Of a stretch of 64,000 nucleotides of DNA, positions 38,633-47,040 are shown one piece after another; the first letter of the stretch is position 1; each line of letters begins with the position of its first letter. A program made the position numbers and the translations under genes. Source of the stretch: Bacillus subtilis. GTDB taxonomy: Bacteria > Pseudomonadota > Alphaproteobacteria > Rhizobiales > Rhizobiaceae. The notes beneath the pieces were generated by a model. It was not told the DNA's origin, searched no databases, and saw nothing but the letters and a program-made list of their open reading frames with translations. The stretch covers positions 124,001-188,000 of the forward strand of contig JAHREI010000002.1 in assembly GCA_021733665.1 (NCBI GenBank). Direction: 5' to 3'.

Positions 38633-38959
38633 ATGGGGGGTAAGACTGTCACGCGTGCCGATCTGGCGGAAGCTGTCTATCGTAAGGTAGGGCTGTCACG
38701 TACTGAATCTGCATCGCTGGTAGAAATGATTCTTGACGAAGTCTGTGATGCCATTGTGAATGGTGAAACTGTTAAGCTTTCATCCTTTGCAACATTCCAG
38801 GTTCGCGACAAGAATGAGCGTATTGGCCGTAACCCGAAAACGGGTGAGGAGGTTCCGATCCTTCCTCGGCGTGTCATGACATTCAAGGCGTCCAATGTGC
38901 TGAAACAGCGCATTCTGGATCAGCACCTTGCACGTCAGGGCAAGAAGGCAAAAGCCTGA
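38633..38959 (+). CDS. ihfA: Integration host factor subunit alpha
   Basis: A DNA-bending protein that pairs with IHF beta. The 108-residue protein has [18 protein letters not shown], then [27 protein letters not shown], whose arm [10 protein letters not shown] inserts a proline into the minor groove. The C-terminus ends with a Lys-rich tail. ATG 38633 (MGGKTVTR) matches alphaproteobacterial IhfA. A terminator follows directly. Confidence 0.96.
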   Translation: MGGKTVTRADLAEAVYRKVGLSRTESASLVEMILDEVCDAIVNGETVKLSSFATFQVRDKNERIGRNPKTGEEVPILPRRVMTFKASNVLKQRILDQHLARQGKKAKA

Positions 38960-39325
38960 TTGAACAGAGATTTGAAACACCGGCTGCATCTGTGGCCGGT
39001 GTTTTGCTTTGTGCCACCTTGTGCTGGTGGCGAGCAGGATATTGAGGAAAGGCAGCCGGTTACGGAAACTTAACCCTGTTTTGTATTCCTTTTTAGGCGT
39101 TATGCAGCAGATCAATTTTGCTTTATGATCTGAGCGAATAAGAATCATTGCAGATGCTGACCAGAGCGACGCTCATTTAAGCCGGTTATTTCTCTCTTTC
39201 CTCGCGGGAAGACCTGTATTTTACGTGTTTATTAGCGCCACGCCTTGTTTTTGCTGGAAATGTGATTCATCCGAATAGATGTATCGTTTGAGTGATACTC
39301 CTTTGCGACCGGAAAGGGGCAGTAC
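38960..39325. other. ihfA-merR intergenic region
   Basis: 366 bp holding the ihfA terminator and, just after it, a small GCCACC/GGTGGC hairpin near 39014-39034. The rest should contain the merR promoter. I see no gene. Confidence 0.55.
38975..39006 (+). terminator. Terminator of ihfA
   Basis: AAACACCGGC (38975-38984) pairs perfectly with GCCGGTGTTT (38995-39004) around a 10-base loop and leads into a TTTTGCTTT stretch. Confidence 0.87.
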
Positions 39326-39850
39326 ATGAATAAGAGTCCTGATGCGTTTAAGACGATCAGTGAGGTAGCGGAAGATCTGGATCTGCCGCAACATGTGCTG
39401 CGTTTTTGGGAAACCCGTTTTACACAGATTAAGCCGATGAAGCGCGGCGGTGGCCGTCGTTATTATCGCCCGCTGGATGTGGAATTGCTCAAGGGTATCC
39501 GTCATCTGCTCTATGATCAGGGCTATACGATCAAGGGCGTGCAGCGTTTATTGCGTGAAAATAATGCGCAGTTCATCATTGCGCTTGGCAATGGTGATGT
39601 CGCGGCGATTGAAGCAATTACCCGTCAGAAGCAGGCAACGGCTGCGCAGGATGCAGCAATTGAGGATTATGATCCGGAAGAGCCGCGTCAGTCATCGGGC
39701 GGGCGGAAGCTTTTTGGTCTGTTGCGTGGTGAAGAAGAGGGGCCGATGGGTGCCGATTCTAAACGCCTGAACAAAGACAACCGCACACTTTTGCAGGAAG
39801 CTTTGTTTGATTTGCTGGAATGCAAACGCCTTCTGGATCAGGTGCGTTAA
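39326..39850 (+). CDS. MerR-family transcriptional regulator
   Basis: A 174-residue MerR-type protein with the DNA-binding domain at the N-terminus: [25 protein letters not shown], then [36 protein letters not shown]. The C-terminal part is variable and lacks the cysteines of metal sensors. It is the regulator found after ihfA in nearly all Rhizobiales; its ligand and targets are unknown to me. ATG 39326 was chosen. In related genomes tRNA-Pro usually follows closely; here the tRNA is 5.9 kb away. Confidence 0.92.
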   Translation: MNKSPDAFKTISEVAEDLDLPQHVLRFWETRFTQIKPMKRGGGRRYYRPLDVELLKGIRHLLYDQGYTIKGVQRLLRENNAQFIIALGNGDVAAIEAITRQKQATAAQDAAIEDYDPEEPRQSSGGRKLFGLLRGEEEGPMGADSKRLNKDNRTLLQEALFDLLECKRLLDQVR

Positions 39851-39870
39851 AATAAACTATGTTAAAATAA

Positions 39871-39904
39871 AAAACGGGGCGCTCTAATGCGCCCCGTTTT
39901 TTTA
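39871..39904. terminator. Bidirectional terminator between merR and META genes
   Basis: A 12-bp perfect stem, 39871-39882 with 39889-39900, has a 6-base loop and T runs on both strands. It is shared by the convergent merR and first META gene. Confidence 0.95.
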
Positions 39905-40324
39905 TTGCGCGCGTTTCAGGCGCAGAACTTCACGTTTTTTAGCGTCAGTCAGGATCAGTTTTCCTTTGCTGATTTTCCAGCTTGTCACGGTTCCCAATGC
40001 CTCATGAAAATTGGAATCCTGTTGCATTTGTGCGGGCGGGCAGGCCATACGTGTTGACCCGGCAGGTTGAAGTTTGATTGTTTCGCCTTTGATCTGCATG
40101 CCGCCCATATATTGGTTGCAGCCTGCATTGCCAGAGATGTTGCCGTCTTTTGCAATATCCAATGTGGATTGAACTTTAGCGCTGACTTTCTGTCCCTGAA
40201 TGCGCTCTGCGACCCAATTGCCGTAAATACCTGTTTCCGCAGCCTGAGACGCGCTGAAGCTTGCAAACAGGAGGCCTGCGGAAAGCACGGCAGGCTGAAT
40301 GAGCTTGGTTAAGTTAAATGGCAT
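39902..40324 (-). CDS. META-domain (HslJ-like) secreted protein, copy 1
   Basis: A 140-residue protein with a Sec signal (LIQPAVLSAGLLFASFSASQA) and a META domain. GIYGNWVAERIQG, SGNAGCNQYMGGM and STRMACPPAQMQQDSNFHEAL are the conserved elements, with two cysteines likely to form a disulfide. HslJ of E. coli is a heat-inducible outer-membrane-associated protein linked to novobiocin tolerance; a similar envelope-stress role is inference. GAGGAT precedes ATG 40324. It is a tandem paralogue of the next gene. Confidence 0.9.
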   Translation of the reverse strand: MPFNLTKLIQPAVLSAGLLFASFSASQAAETGIYGNWVAERIQGQKVSAKVQSTLDIAKDGNISGNAGCNQYMGGMQIKGETIKLQPAGSTRMACPPAQMQQDSNFHEALGTVTSWKISKGKLILTDAKKREVLRLKRAQ

Positions 40325-40365
40325 AACGATCCTCATTTAATAAGCTGTATGAAGGCAATCTTATT

Positions 40366-40785
40366 TTATGCGCGCTTCAGGCGCAGAACTTCACGTTTCT
40401 TAGCATTCATCAGGATCAGTTTTCCGTTGCTGATTTTCCAGCCTGTGACAGTTCCAAGTGCGCCGTGAAACTGGGAATCCTGTTTCATCAGAGCCGGAGG
40501 GCAGGCCATCAGTGTTGCACCACCGGGCAAGACTTTGATTTTATCGCCTTTGATTTCCATGCCGCCCATATATTGGTTGCAACCGGCATTACCGGAGATG
40601 TTGCCATCTTTCGCAATATCCAGTGTGGATTTAATTTTTGCGCTGACTTTATGTCCCTGAATACGCTCTGTTATCCAGTTTCCATAAATACCTGTATTCG
40701 CAGCATGAGCCGCACCGAAGCTTGCAAGCATAATTCCTGCAGAGAGTGCGGCAGGCTGAATGAGCTTAGTAAGTTTAAATGGCAT
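40366..40785 (-). CDS. META-domain (HslJ-like) secreted protein, copy 2
   Basis: A 139-residue paralogue of the gene at 39902, with nearly identical signal peptide and core (GIYGNWITERIQGHKVSAKI, SGNAGCNQYMGGMEIKGDK, TLMACPPALM, KREVLRLKRA). By eye most positions are the same, and even the ribosome-binding sites resemble each other (GAGGAC here), so this is a recent tandem duplication with 41 bp between copies. ATG 40785 is the start. The frame runs open upstream as far as 41241, but that part is antisense to the MarR gene and is not coding. The two genes are divergent from marR and the efflux genes. Confidence 0.9.
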   Translation of the reverse strand: MPFKLTKLIQPAALSAGIMLASFGAAHAANTGIYGNWITERIQGHKVSAKIKSTLDIAKDGNISGNAGCNQYMGGMEIKGDKIKVLPGGATLMACPPALMKQDSQFHGALGTVTGWKISNGKLILMNAKKREVLRLKRA

Positions 40786-40945
40786 AACTGTCCTCGTAAA
40801 AATTTTCTGCATAAAGGGAATCCTCCGCACGTCCTGCATTTCTGCGGACAATGCAGTAACGCCTATCCAATATATGGGTTGCACTAAAGGCGAAATAAAA
40901 TTATATAGACAGGTAATTGTTAGCACTCTATCTATATGTGTACTC

Positions 40946-41389
40946 ATGAAACCTGCAATTATACAGAAGCGCGCTGATTTTCTGACGGATATGTCCGTGG
41001 CAGGAAGAAAGCTGCGTACTCTATTTGATGTTTTTGCCAAAGAGCACGGCATGACGCTGCCACGGGCGAGAGCGTTGTTCTTGTTGTCCAACCACAAATG
41101 CATGACGCAGACCGAGCTGGCCGCTGCACTTGAAATTGAAACGCCGACCTTGGTGCGGCTGCTTGATGGACTGGAAAAGCAGGGGCTCGTCACGAGACGT
41201 GCGGTTGAAGGTGACCGGCGTGCCAAGCACATTATTCTCACAGAGGCTGCTCATGATCATGTCGAGGAACTGCAACGTGTCGCGGAAGTGCTGCGTATTC
41301 GTATTATGCAGGATCTGACAGAGGAAGATCTGGATCATGGATTGCGTGTTTTGCGGGTAATTTTGAAGAATATGGAAGCGATCAACTGA
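40946..41389 (+). CDS. MarR-family regulator of the efflux operon
   Basis: A 147-residue winged-helix protein. PRARALFLLSNHKCMTQTELAAALEIETPTLVRLLDGLEKQGLVTRR (given here as a joined stretch near residues 37-83) and VEGDRRAKHIILTEAA form the MarR DNA-binding domain. ATG 40946 is used, although the ribosome-binding site is poor. The gene ends seven bases before the MFS transporter, so it most likely regulates its own operon, as EmrR/MprA does for emrAB. Control of the divergent META genes is also possible. Confidence 0.9.
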   Translation: MKPAIIQKRADFLTDMSVAGRKLRTLFDVFAKEHGMTLPRARALFLLSNHKCMTQTELAAALEIETPTLVRLLDGLEKQGLVTRRAVEGDRRAKHIILTEAAHDHVEELQRVAEVLRIRIMQDLTEEDLDHGLRVLRVILKNMEAIN

Positions 41390-41396
41390 GATCAAT

Positions 41397-43223
41397 ATGG
41401 CAGACATACAAGCAAACCAGAAGGATGAGCCTAAAGAAGCTCATGACGATGCTGACGCAGTGCTGCATCCGGCGAAAGCCGATACGCAGTCTGTAAGCCA
41501 ACCCGTAACCGGCAATGCAAATGCAGCCGGTAGCCAGTCTCATAATATACCGGCGCTTGTTGAAGAGGTCGTGGAAGCCGCTGAAGAGCCCGCACCACAA
41601 GCACCGCCTGCGCCTCCGTTACCGCCTGCAAAACCTTTCCTGCTTTCTGCTGCCTTTGTCTGTGCTTCTTTACTGATGTGGATTACGCAGGGGATCGGTC
41701 TGAATATGGTTGCGGTGAATATTCCGCAATTGCAGGGCGGACTTGGTGCAACAACCGCAGAAACAACATGGCTGCTGGCGGCCTATATGGCGCCGAATGT
41801 CAGCCTGACTTTGTTTCTGATGAAAATCCGTACGCAATACGGACTGCGTTTGTTTACCGAGCTTGGCCTTCTGGCTTTTGTGCTGGTGACCTCGCTACAC
41901 TGGTTCATTCATGACCTGAACTCGGCACTGATCGTACGGTTCTTTTCCGGAGCTGCAGCATCACCGATGTCGACGCTCGGTTTCTTCTATATGCTTGAAG
42001 CATTTCCTCCGAGCAAAAAGATGAGCTGGGGGCTGTGTCTGGCTCTGACCTGTACAACGATTGGCGCTCCTTTAGCGCGGATTATCTCACCGAGTTTGCT
42101 CGGAATAGGGCTTTGGCCGCAGCTTTATATGCTGGAAATCGGTCTGGCAATGATGTGCTTCGCGACGGTTTATACGCTTAAACTGACACCTATTCCGCAC
42201 CAGAAAGTTCTCGAAAAACTGGATTTTATCAGCTATCCGCTGATCGCGATCGGTTTCGGCCTGCTGGCGATGATGCTGGTTGTCGGGCGGCTTTACTGGT
42301 GGCTGGAAGCACCATGGATCGGTGTTTGCCTTGCCGTTGCTTTTGGTGCGCTGGCGCTGGCCGCAGCTATTGAGTTTAATCGTGAAAACCCGTTGCTCAA
42401 TATCCGCTGGCTGACAAGTCGCCAAACACTGACCTTTGCCGGTATGTTACTGGTCTTTCGTCTTGTGCTTTCCGAGCAGACAGCCGGTGCCACAGGTATG
42501 TTTCAGGCTTTAGGTATTTATAATGAGCAGAGCACTGGTCTCTATTGGGTACTGATCGCCAGTTCCGTTATGGGCGGTGTTGTCTGCGCAATGGTCATCA
42601 GGCCGGGCAGAGAAGCGTATATTTATACCGTGGCGTTGCTGCTGATTATGACCGGTGCCTTTATGGACGGGCATGCCAATAATCTGACACGGCCTGAGAT
42701 GATGTATCTCAGTCAGGCAATGATTTCCTTCGGTGGTGCTTTGTTCCTGCCGCCGGCAATGGCAGCAGGTCTGGTCAGTGCGCTGAAAAACGGTCCCACA
42801 TATATTACCAGCTTCATTGTGGTGTTTATTTTCACACAAAGTGTCGGCGGCTTGTTTGGTTCGGCGGTGTTCGGCAGTTTTGTGACGTGGCGACAGCAAC
42901 ATCACATGCGTGCGCTTTATGATCAGATTGTAATGACTGATCCTTTGGTGGCGCAGCGTATAGCACAGCTGTCTGCCTCTGTGTCGAAAGTGATTATTGA
43001 TCCGGCCTATGTCAAAGCCGAAGGCGCCGCTCTGCTTGGGCAGCAGATTGTAAAAGAGGCTACCGTTTTATCCTATAACGATCTGTTTTTGCTGGTGTCT
43101 GCCATTGCAGCAATGACGCTGGCTATCCTGATTGTCCGGCGGGTTGTCGTACCTGCGCTGTGTCAGCTCTGGCACTTTTTGCAGCGCCATACAGCAGCTG
43201 CTGAACAACCCGCCGTAAACTAA
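41397..43223 (+). CDS. DHA2-type MFS multidrug transporter (EmrB-like) with proline-rich N-terminus
   Basis: An inner-membrane drug/proton antiporter. The 608-residue protein has a long polar N-terminal extension of about 75 residues, ending in a Pro/Ala-rich run (APQAPPAPPLPPAKP), which is unusual for EmrB, followed by roughly 14 hydrophobic segments. ATTAETTWLLAAYMAPN and the overall length are typical of the DHA2 (EmrB/QacA) class. It lies between a MarR regulator and an HlyD/EmrA adaptor, the standard emrRAB-type set with the adaptor last. A TolC partner is not in the window. Confidence 0.92.
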   Translation: MADIQANQKDEPKEAHDDADAVLHPAKADTQSVSQPVTGNANAAGSQSHNIPALVEEVVEAAEEPAPQAPPAPPLPPAKPFLLSAAFVCASLLMWITQGIGLNMVAVNIPQLQGGLGATTAETTWLLAAYMAPNVSLTLFLMKIRTQYGLRLFTELGLLAFVLVTSLHWFIHDLNSALIVRFFSGAAASPMSTLGFFYMLEAFPPSKKMSWGLCLALTCTTIGAPLARIISPSLLGIGLWPQLYMLEIGLAMMCFATVYTLKLTPIPHQKVLEKLDFISYPLIAIGFGLLAMMLVVGRLYWWLEAPWIGVCLAVAFGALALAAAIEFNRENPLLNIRWLTSRQTLTFAGMLLVFRLVLSEQTAGATGMFQALGIYNEQSTGLYWVLIASSVMGGVVCAMVIRPGREAYIYTVALLLIMTGAFMDGHANNLTRPEMMYLSQAMISFGGALFLPPAMAAGLVSALKNGPTYITSFIVVFIFTQSVGGLFGSAVFGSFVTWRQQHHMRALYDQIVMTDPLVAQRIAQLSASVSKVIIDPAYVKAEGAALLGQQIVKEATVLSYNDLFLLVSAIAAMTLAILIVRRVVVPALCQLWHFLQRHTAAAEQPAVN

Positions 43224-43245
43224 TTTTGATTTGAGAGTATCTGAA

Positions 43246-44295
43246 ATGCAGAAGATTTTTCGTAACTCAGCCACATTATTCATTCTGGCCATCGGGCTTT
43301 GCGGTGTGTTGTTTATCCTTTATGCGTGGCAGTTGCCGCCGTTCCGTTCCTCTGTTGAAATGACTGAAAATGCGTATGTGCGTGGGCAGGTGACAATCGT
43401 CAGTCCGCAGCTTGCCGGTTATATTACAAATGTGCCGCAGCGTGATTATCTGCGTGTGAAAAAAGGCGATGTGCTGTTTACGCTGGATGACCGCATTTAT
43501 GTTCAGAAGCTGAAACAGGCTGATGCTATGTTACAGACGCAGAAAGCCGCTCTGGCGAATTCTGAACAGGATCGCCTTGCCGCCGAAGCGCGGACACGGT
43601 CGGGTGAGGCTGTACTGAACAGTGCAAAGGCAGCTTTAGTCGTTGCCGAAGCGAACTATAATCGTGTGACACCTTTGCGTAAAAGCGGAGTGATGACCCA
43701 GAGCAATGAGGATCAGTCGCTTTCAGCCCTTGAACAGGCTCGCGGCTTGGTTAGTCAGGCTGAGGCCGCGCTGGAAGTGAATAAGCAGGATGTGCAGTCG
43801 ATTATTGTGCGCCGTCATTCACTGGAAGCTGCGGTCACCAATGCGGAAGCTGCAGTTGATCTTGCAAAAATTGACCTGAGCAATACGAAAATTATTGCAC
43901 CACAGGATGGTGTGCTTGGTGAGATCGGTGCAAAGCCCGGCCAGTATGTCAATATCGGGGCTCAGCTGACCTCTCTGGTTCCGGACAAGAAGTGGGTGAT
44001 TGCGAATTTTAAGGAAACGCAATTCTACGGCATGAAAGTTGGCTTACCGGTAAGTTTTACAGTTGATGCCCTTGGTTATGAAAAAATGACAGGCCACATT
44101 GAGGCGTTTTCACCGGCAACAGGTTCGGAATTCAGTGTATTAAAGGCTGACAATGCTACAGGCAACTTTATTAAGGTGGCGCAGCGCTTGCCGATTCGCA
44201 TTGCTATTGATGAAGGCCAGCCACAGGAAGACAAGCTTGCGCCTGGTATGTCGGTTATTGTTAAAGTCGATACCAGCGCGAACATAGAAAAATAA
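43246..44295 (+). CDS. HlyD/EmrA-type membrane-fusion protein
   Basis: The periplasmic adaptor of the efflux pump. In the 349-residue protein one N-terminal membrane anchor (TLFILAIGLCGVLFILYAWQL) is followed by the biotinyl-lipoyl half-motif VSPQLAGYITNVPQRDYLRVKKGDVLF. A long alpha-helical hairpin lies at about residues 85-200, then DLSNTKIIAPQDGVLGEIGAKPGQYV and a beta-barrel. ATG 43246 was chosen with GAGAG nine bases upstream. It starts 22 bp after the MFS gene, so the two are one operon. Confidence 0.93.
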   Translation: MQKIFRNSATLFILAIGLCGVLFILYAWQLPPFRSSVEMTENAYVRGQVTIVSPQLAGYITNVPQRDYLRVKKGDVLFTLDDRIYVQKLKQADAMLQTQKAALANSEQDRLAAEARTRSGEAVLNSAKAALVVAEANYNRVTPLRKSGVMTQSNEDQSLSALEQARGLVSQAEAALEVNKQDVQSIIVRRHSLEAAVTNAEAAVDLAKIDLSNTKIIAPQDGVLGEIGAKPGQYVNIGAQLTSLVPDKKWVIANFKETQFYGMKVGLPVSFTVDALGYEKMTGHIEAFSPATGSEFSVLKADNATGNFIKVAQRLPIRIAIDEGQPQEDKLAPGMSVIVKVDTSANIEK

Positions 44296-44321
44296 CCGCA
44301 CAACGCGGTGCAGAGGACAGA

Positions 44322-44867
44322 ATGCAGAATATAGAACTACGCCGTCTTGAACGCAGTGAAGTGGAGACAGTCTGGCAGATTGAACGGCGCGAACTGGTTC
44401 ATGAAGTCTACCGCTTTGCGGATGGCGTGTTACAACTGCATCCGGAGTTCTACGATACGCAGGATTGGCCGGAAGGTGAGCCGGAACTTTATACGCCGAT
44501 CCTGCTCGACTGCTATGATCATGGCGGTTTATTTCTTGGCGCTTATGCCGGACAGCAATTGATTGCGGCTGTGGTTGTCGATGCCCGTCCGGTTGGTGAT
44601 TATCCGCACTATCGCCAATTGGCATTCTTACATGTCAGTCACAACTGGCGCGGGCAGGGACTAGCCTCACGTCTTTATCGTCAGGCTATGGAATTGACTA
44701 AGGCGCAGGATGTTGAAGGTTTCTATATTTCATCAACCTCAACAAAGCACACGGTCGATTTTTATATGTATCAGGGTGGCAAGCCGGTCATACATCCGGA
44801 TAAAGCTCTCTATGCTTTAGAGCCGGATGATATTCATCTGCTGCATTCATTCGCCGATGCGGAATGA
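44322..44867 (+). CDS. GNAT-family N-acetyltransferase
   Basis: A 181-residue GNAT protein. LAFLHVSHNWRGQGLASRLYRQAMELTK near residues 106-133 contains motif A (RGQGLA), and the C-terminal HTVDFYMYQGGKPV is GNAT-like. The N-terminal 70 residues resemble streptothricin-acetyltransferase-like GNATs only loosely. AGAGGAC precedes ATG 44322. It starts 26 bp after the HlyD gene, suggesting that it belongs to the efflux operon and may modify the same class of compound; this is inference. Confidence 0.88.
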   Translation: MQNIELRRLERSEVETVWQIERRELVHEVYRFADGVLQLHPEFYDTQDWPEGEPELYTPILLDCYDHGGLFLGAYAGQQLIAAVVVDARPVGDYPHYRQLAFLHVSHNWRGQGLASRLYRQAMELTKAQDVEGFYISSTSTKHTVDFYMYQGGKPVIHPDKALYALEPDDIHLLHSFADAE

Positions 44868-44876
44868 AACTGCGAT

Positions 44877-45188
44877 TTATTTTTTACAGCGTTGCTTGCC
44901 AAGCTGAACATTGAACTGCTTTGGCCCTACAAGTCCGGGTTTGGCAGGCAGAGCAACGATCTTCGCGGTAATAGTACAGTTTCCGGCAACCACCAGATAC
45001 TGATCATCTTTTTGATAGATAATTTTCGTGATCGGCTGGTAAGGGGAAAGTGTTTCAGTGACTGCTGTGATTACCGCATTCATCTCATTGGCACGTTGAT
45101 ATTGCGGCGCCAGTGCCGCCATCGAAGCGGTGCTAAAGCCTGCTAGTATGAAAGCAGCGACAATCAGCCTTAAAATCATATTACGCAT
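44877..45188 (-). CDS. Small secreted protein of unknown function, 103 aa
   Basis: No family recognised. Residues 1-24 are a Sec signal peptide (MILRLIVAAFILAGFSTASMA), leaving a mature protein of about 79 residues. It has two cysteines, in AGNCTITAKI and GKQRCKK, that could form a disulfide. AAAGGGCA lies ahead of ATG 45188. It converges with the GNAT gene, with nine bases between stops. A periplasmic location is likely; the role is unknown. Confidence 0.75.
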   Translation of the reverse strand: MRNMILRLIVAAFILAGFSTASMAALAPQYQRANEMNAVITAVTETLSPYQPITKIIYQKDDQYLVVAGNCTITAKIVALPAKPGLVGPKQFNVQLGKQRCKK

Positions 45189-45256
45189 TTCAATTGCCCT
45201 TTGAACGGATAAGTACCTTTGAAGCTGATGAACACTATCATAGCCGGAGGGCGGAT

Positions 45257-45508
45257 TTAATCGTCGCTGAAATCCGGAATTTCCCCAAAGCTGGCAAGCA
45301 GGCGCGGGGCATTCATATCACCGCTTTCCTCATCCACCTGCACAGCATAAGCCGCAACGCCGATATAGCGTGCTGACATGGATGTGGCAATTTTAATCGC
45401 GCCGGCTTCACTGGAAGCAGGACGCATTTCCGCAGCAACAAGCTTTTGATTGTTCTTGCGGAAAGGCATGATGATGTATTTTTCTGGTTTGGCCACTGCG
45501 AGAGACAT
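45257..45508 (-). CDS. Small conserved hypothetical protein, 83 aa
   Basis: No characterised family recognised. The frame has an excellent ribosome-binding site (AAAGGAGA) before ATG 45508 and normal codon use. The protein lacks a signal peptide or membrane segment. Its sequence (KPEKYIIMPFRKNNQKLVAAE, SARYIGVAAYAVQVDEESGD) suggests a compact soluble beta-rich fold with an acidic C-terminus. It lies upstream of the secreted 103-aa gene on the same strand, 68 bp apart, so the two could share a transcript. Confidence 0.72.
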   Translation of the reverse strand: MSLAVAKPEKYIIMPFRKNNQKLVAAEMRPASSEAGAIKIATSMSARYIGVAAYAVQVDEESGDMNAPRLLASFGEIPDFSDD

Positions 45509-45703
45509 AGTGGAATCTCCTTTATGTTCCTATATTGTTCTCAATTTGTAATTCCTGTCAAGAGTTATGAGAAGTCGTGGCGTTCTTCGTGGCGTTTATG
45601 GTTCCATTAACTGCCACGCCAGCCTTTTGTTTCCTGTATTTTCTTTGGAACTGAGGAAGGGTGTTGCCAATAAAATCTTTATATCCTAAGTCTTTTAAGT
45701 GTT

Positions 45704-45780
<77 letters not shown>

Positions 45781-46057
45781 TTTTTCCAAGTGACTGTTAT
45801 GCCTTTGTGATTTGATTTCTCTGTACGATTTTAAAAGTATGGTGCGGCGTTGTTTTTTCTGTAGTTCTGTATGCTGCGATTTAAAAATCTGACAATAATT
45901 GTTTGAGGCTTTCCTTTTGACGTTAATGGATCCATCGCCGAATAGGCGAGGATACGTTGTTTTGAAAAATGCTATGAAATGGATGAAAGTCCTTTACTGG
46001 AATATTGAAGTTTCTCTCTGTTCATCCCATATCCTTGTTATAATAAAGGAGTTTAGC

Positions 46058-46300
46058 ATGAAAACTGTAATCGCAGCTGCGCTGTTAACTTCCATCGTCA
46101 CAAGCGCTTATGCAGCCGTTCCTGAAGGTGAAAAGCTTTCGGATATCATCGCGAAAATAGAAAGCACAGCCGACGTCAAATATATTGATGAGGTTGATTG
46201 GAATGATCGCGGATATTACGAAATTGAATATTATCTCAACAGCGGAGCTAAGGTTGAGGTGAAAATTGATCCGAAAACGGGTGAAAACGTAAAAAAATAA
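46058..46300 (+). CDS. PepSY-domain small secreted protein
   Basis: An 80-residue protein with a Sec signal (KTVIAAALLTSIVTSAYA) and a minimal PepSY-like domain: KLSDIIAKIESTADVKYIDEVDWNDRGYYEIEYYLNSGAKVEVKIDPKTGE, given here as joined stretches, with the closing strand plus DPKTGE turn typical of the family. PepSY domains are thought to inhibit proteases or sense signals; the target here is unknown. AAAGGAG precedes ATG 46058. A longer frame from 45899 is not supported. It lies 277 bp after tRNA-Pro. Confidence 0.85.
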   Translation: MKTVIAAALLTSIVTSAYAAVPEGEKLSDIIAKIESTADVKYIDEVDWNDRGYYEIEYYLNSGAKVEVKIDPKTGENVKK

Positions 46301-46636
46301 TTACCCTCTCATACAAATTATGTAAATTTCAGAGACGTATTCTGATTTGAATGAGACCTGCTCCGTATGAAAGATAGCTTTGCTAATACGGGGCAGGAGT
46401 AAACTGTAAGAGATTTTAAACAAAACGGGTTTCTTGGATGGGGTAAGGTCGTCCGAATTGGTGACACTGCTTCTTCTAAATGAAATCGTGATTTTCTTCT
46501 GACCGGATTACGCAAGAATTGGCATCAGGATTCCTACTGCGAGTTTTAACCAACATCGCTGAGGTATCCTTTGTTGAAACCGTCTATTCCGACAGGAGGC
46601 AGCTTCTACATATAAGCGATAATGGGGGCATACAAA
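46301..46636. other. Intergenic region with a strong hairpin
   Basis: 336 bp of A+T-rich sequence without a credible gene. It contains a 12-bp stem at 46357-46397 and, near 46600, an AGGAGG sequence followed by no good frame. The promoter of the next gene should lie here. Confidence 0.5.
46357..46397. repeat. Intergenic hairpin, 12-bp stem
   Basis: CCTGCTCCGTAT (46357-46368) pairs with ATACGGGGCAGG (46386-46397), with one G-U pair and a 17-base loop. No T run follows on either strand, so it is not a simple terminator. Confidence 0.8.
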
Positions 46637-46909
46637 ATGAAGCTGACACAAATAAATTTGATAATTGATATTCCTGAGCTTAATAATTTCAATATTGGCG
46701 ACAAAGTGATTAGCGGCACATTGTCGAGCACTGAGCAAATTGAAGGCATTGTTGTTGGTATTGCACTTCAGCCTTTGAATTCCACGGATGTTGCTGTCCC
46801 TGATATCACCTTGCTGAATAATGAAGGCGAGCTGAAAAGTGGTTTCAAACCCAATGATTTGCGTTTGTTAGAGCAGCCGCTACAGGAAAGAAGCATAGGC
46901 CTGCATTAA
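46637..46909 (+). CDS. Hypothetical protein, 90 aa
   Basis: No family recognised. I use ATG 46637 (MKLTQINLIID) with a GGGGG tract about nine bases ahead; ATG 46622 would add five residues. The protein is soluble, beta-rich and without cysteine (INLIIDIPELNNFNIGDKVISG, IVVGIALQPLNSTDVAVPDITLL). The pattern suggests a small barrel, possibly a short SH3-like or regulator domain, which is only an impression. The A+T content is higher than in the core genes. Confidence 0.62.
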   Translation: MKLTQINLIIDIPELNNFNIGDKVISGTLSSTEQIEGIVVGIALQPLNSTDVAVPDITLLNNEGELKSGFKPNDLRLLEQPLQERSIGLH

Positions 46910-47040
46910 ACTGCAGTTGGTCTTGTCTCCGGATTAGAAGTGCATTGTTGTGTTTGAAACAGTGCCTTGAAAAATTATGCAGACTTCCGATGGGGTTGGG
47001 CATAAAATGCACACTCAGAATTTTTATGAGGTGAAATTTT

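Noticed and set aside
40786-41241. N-terminal extension of the second META gene
   Set aside because: It lies antisense to the MarR gene, and a signal peptide with ribosome-binding site starts at ATG 40785.
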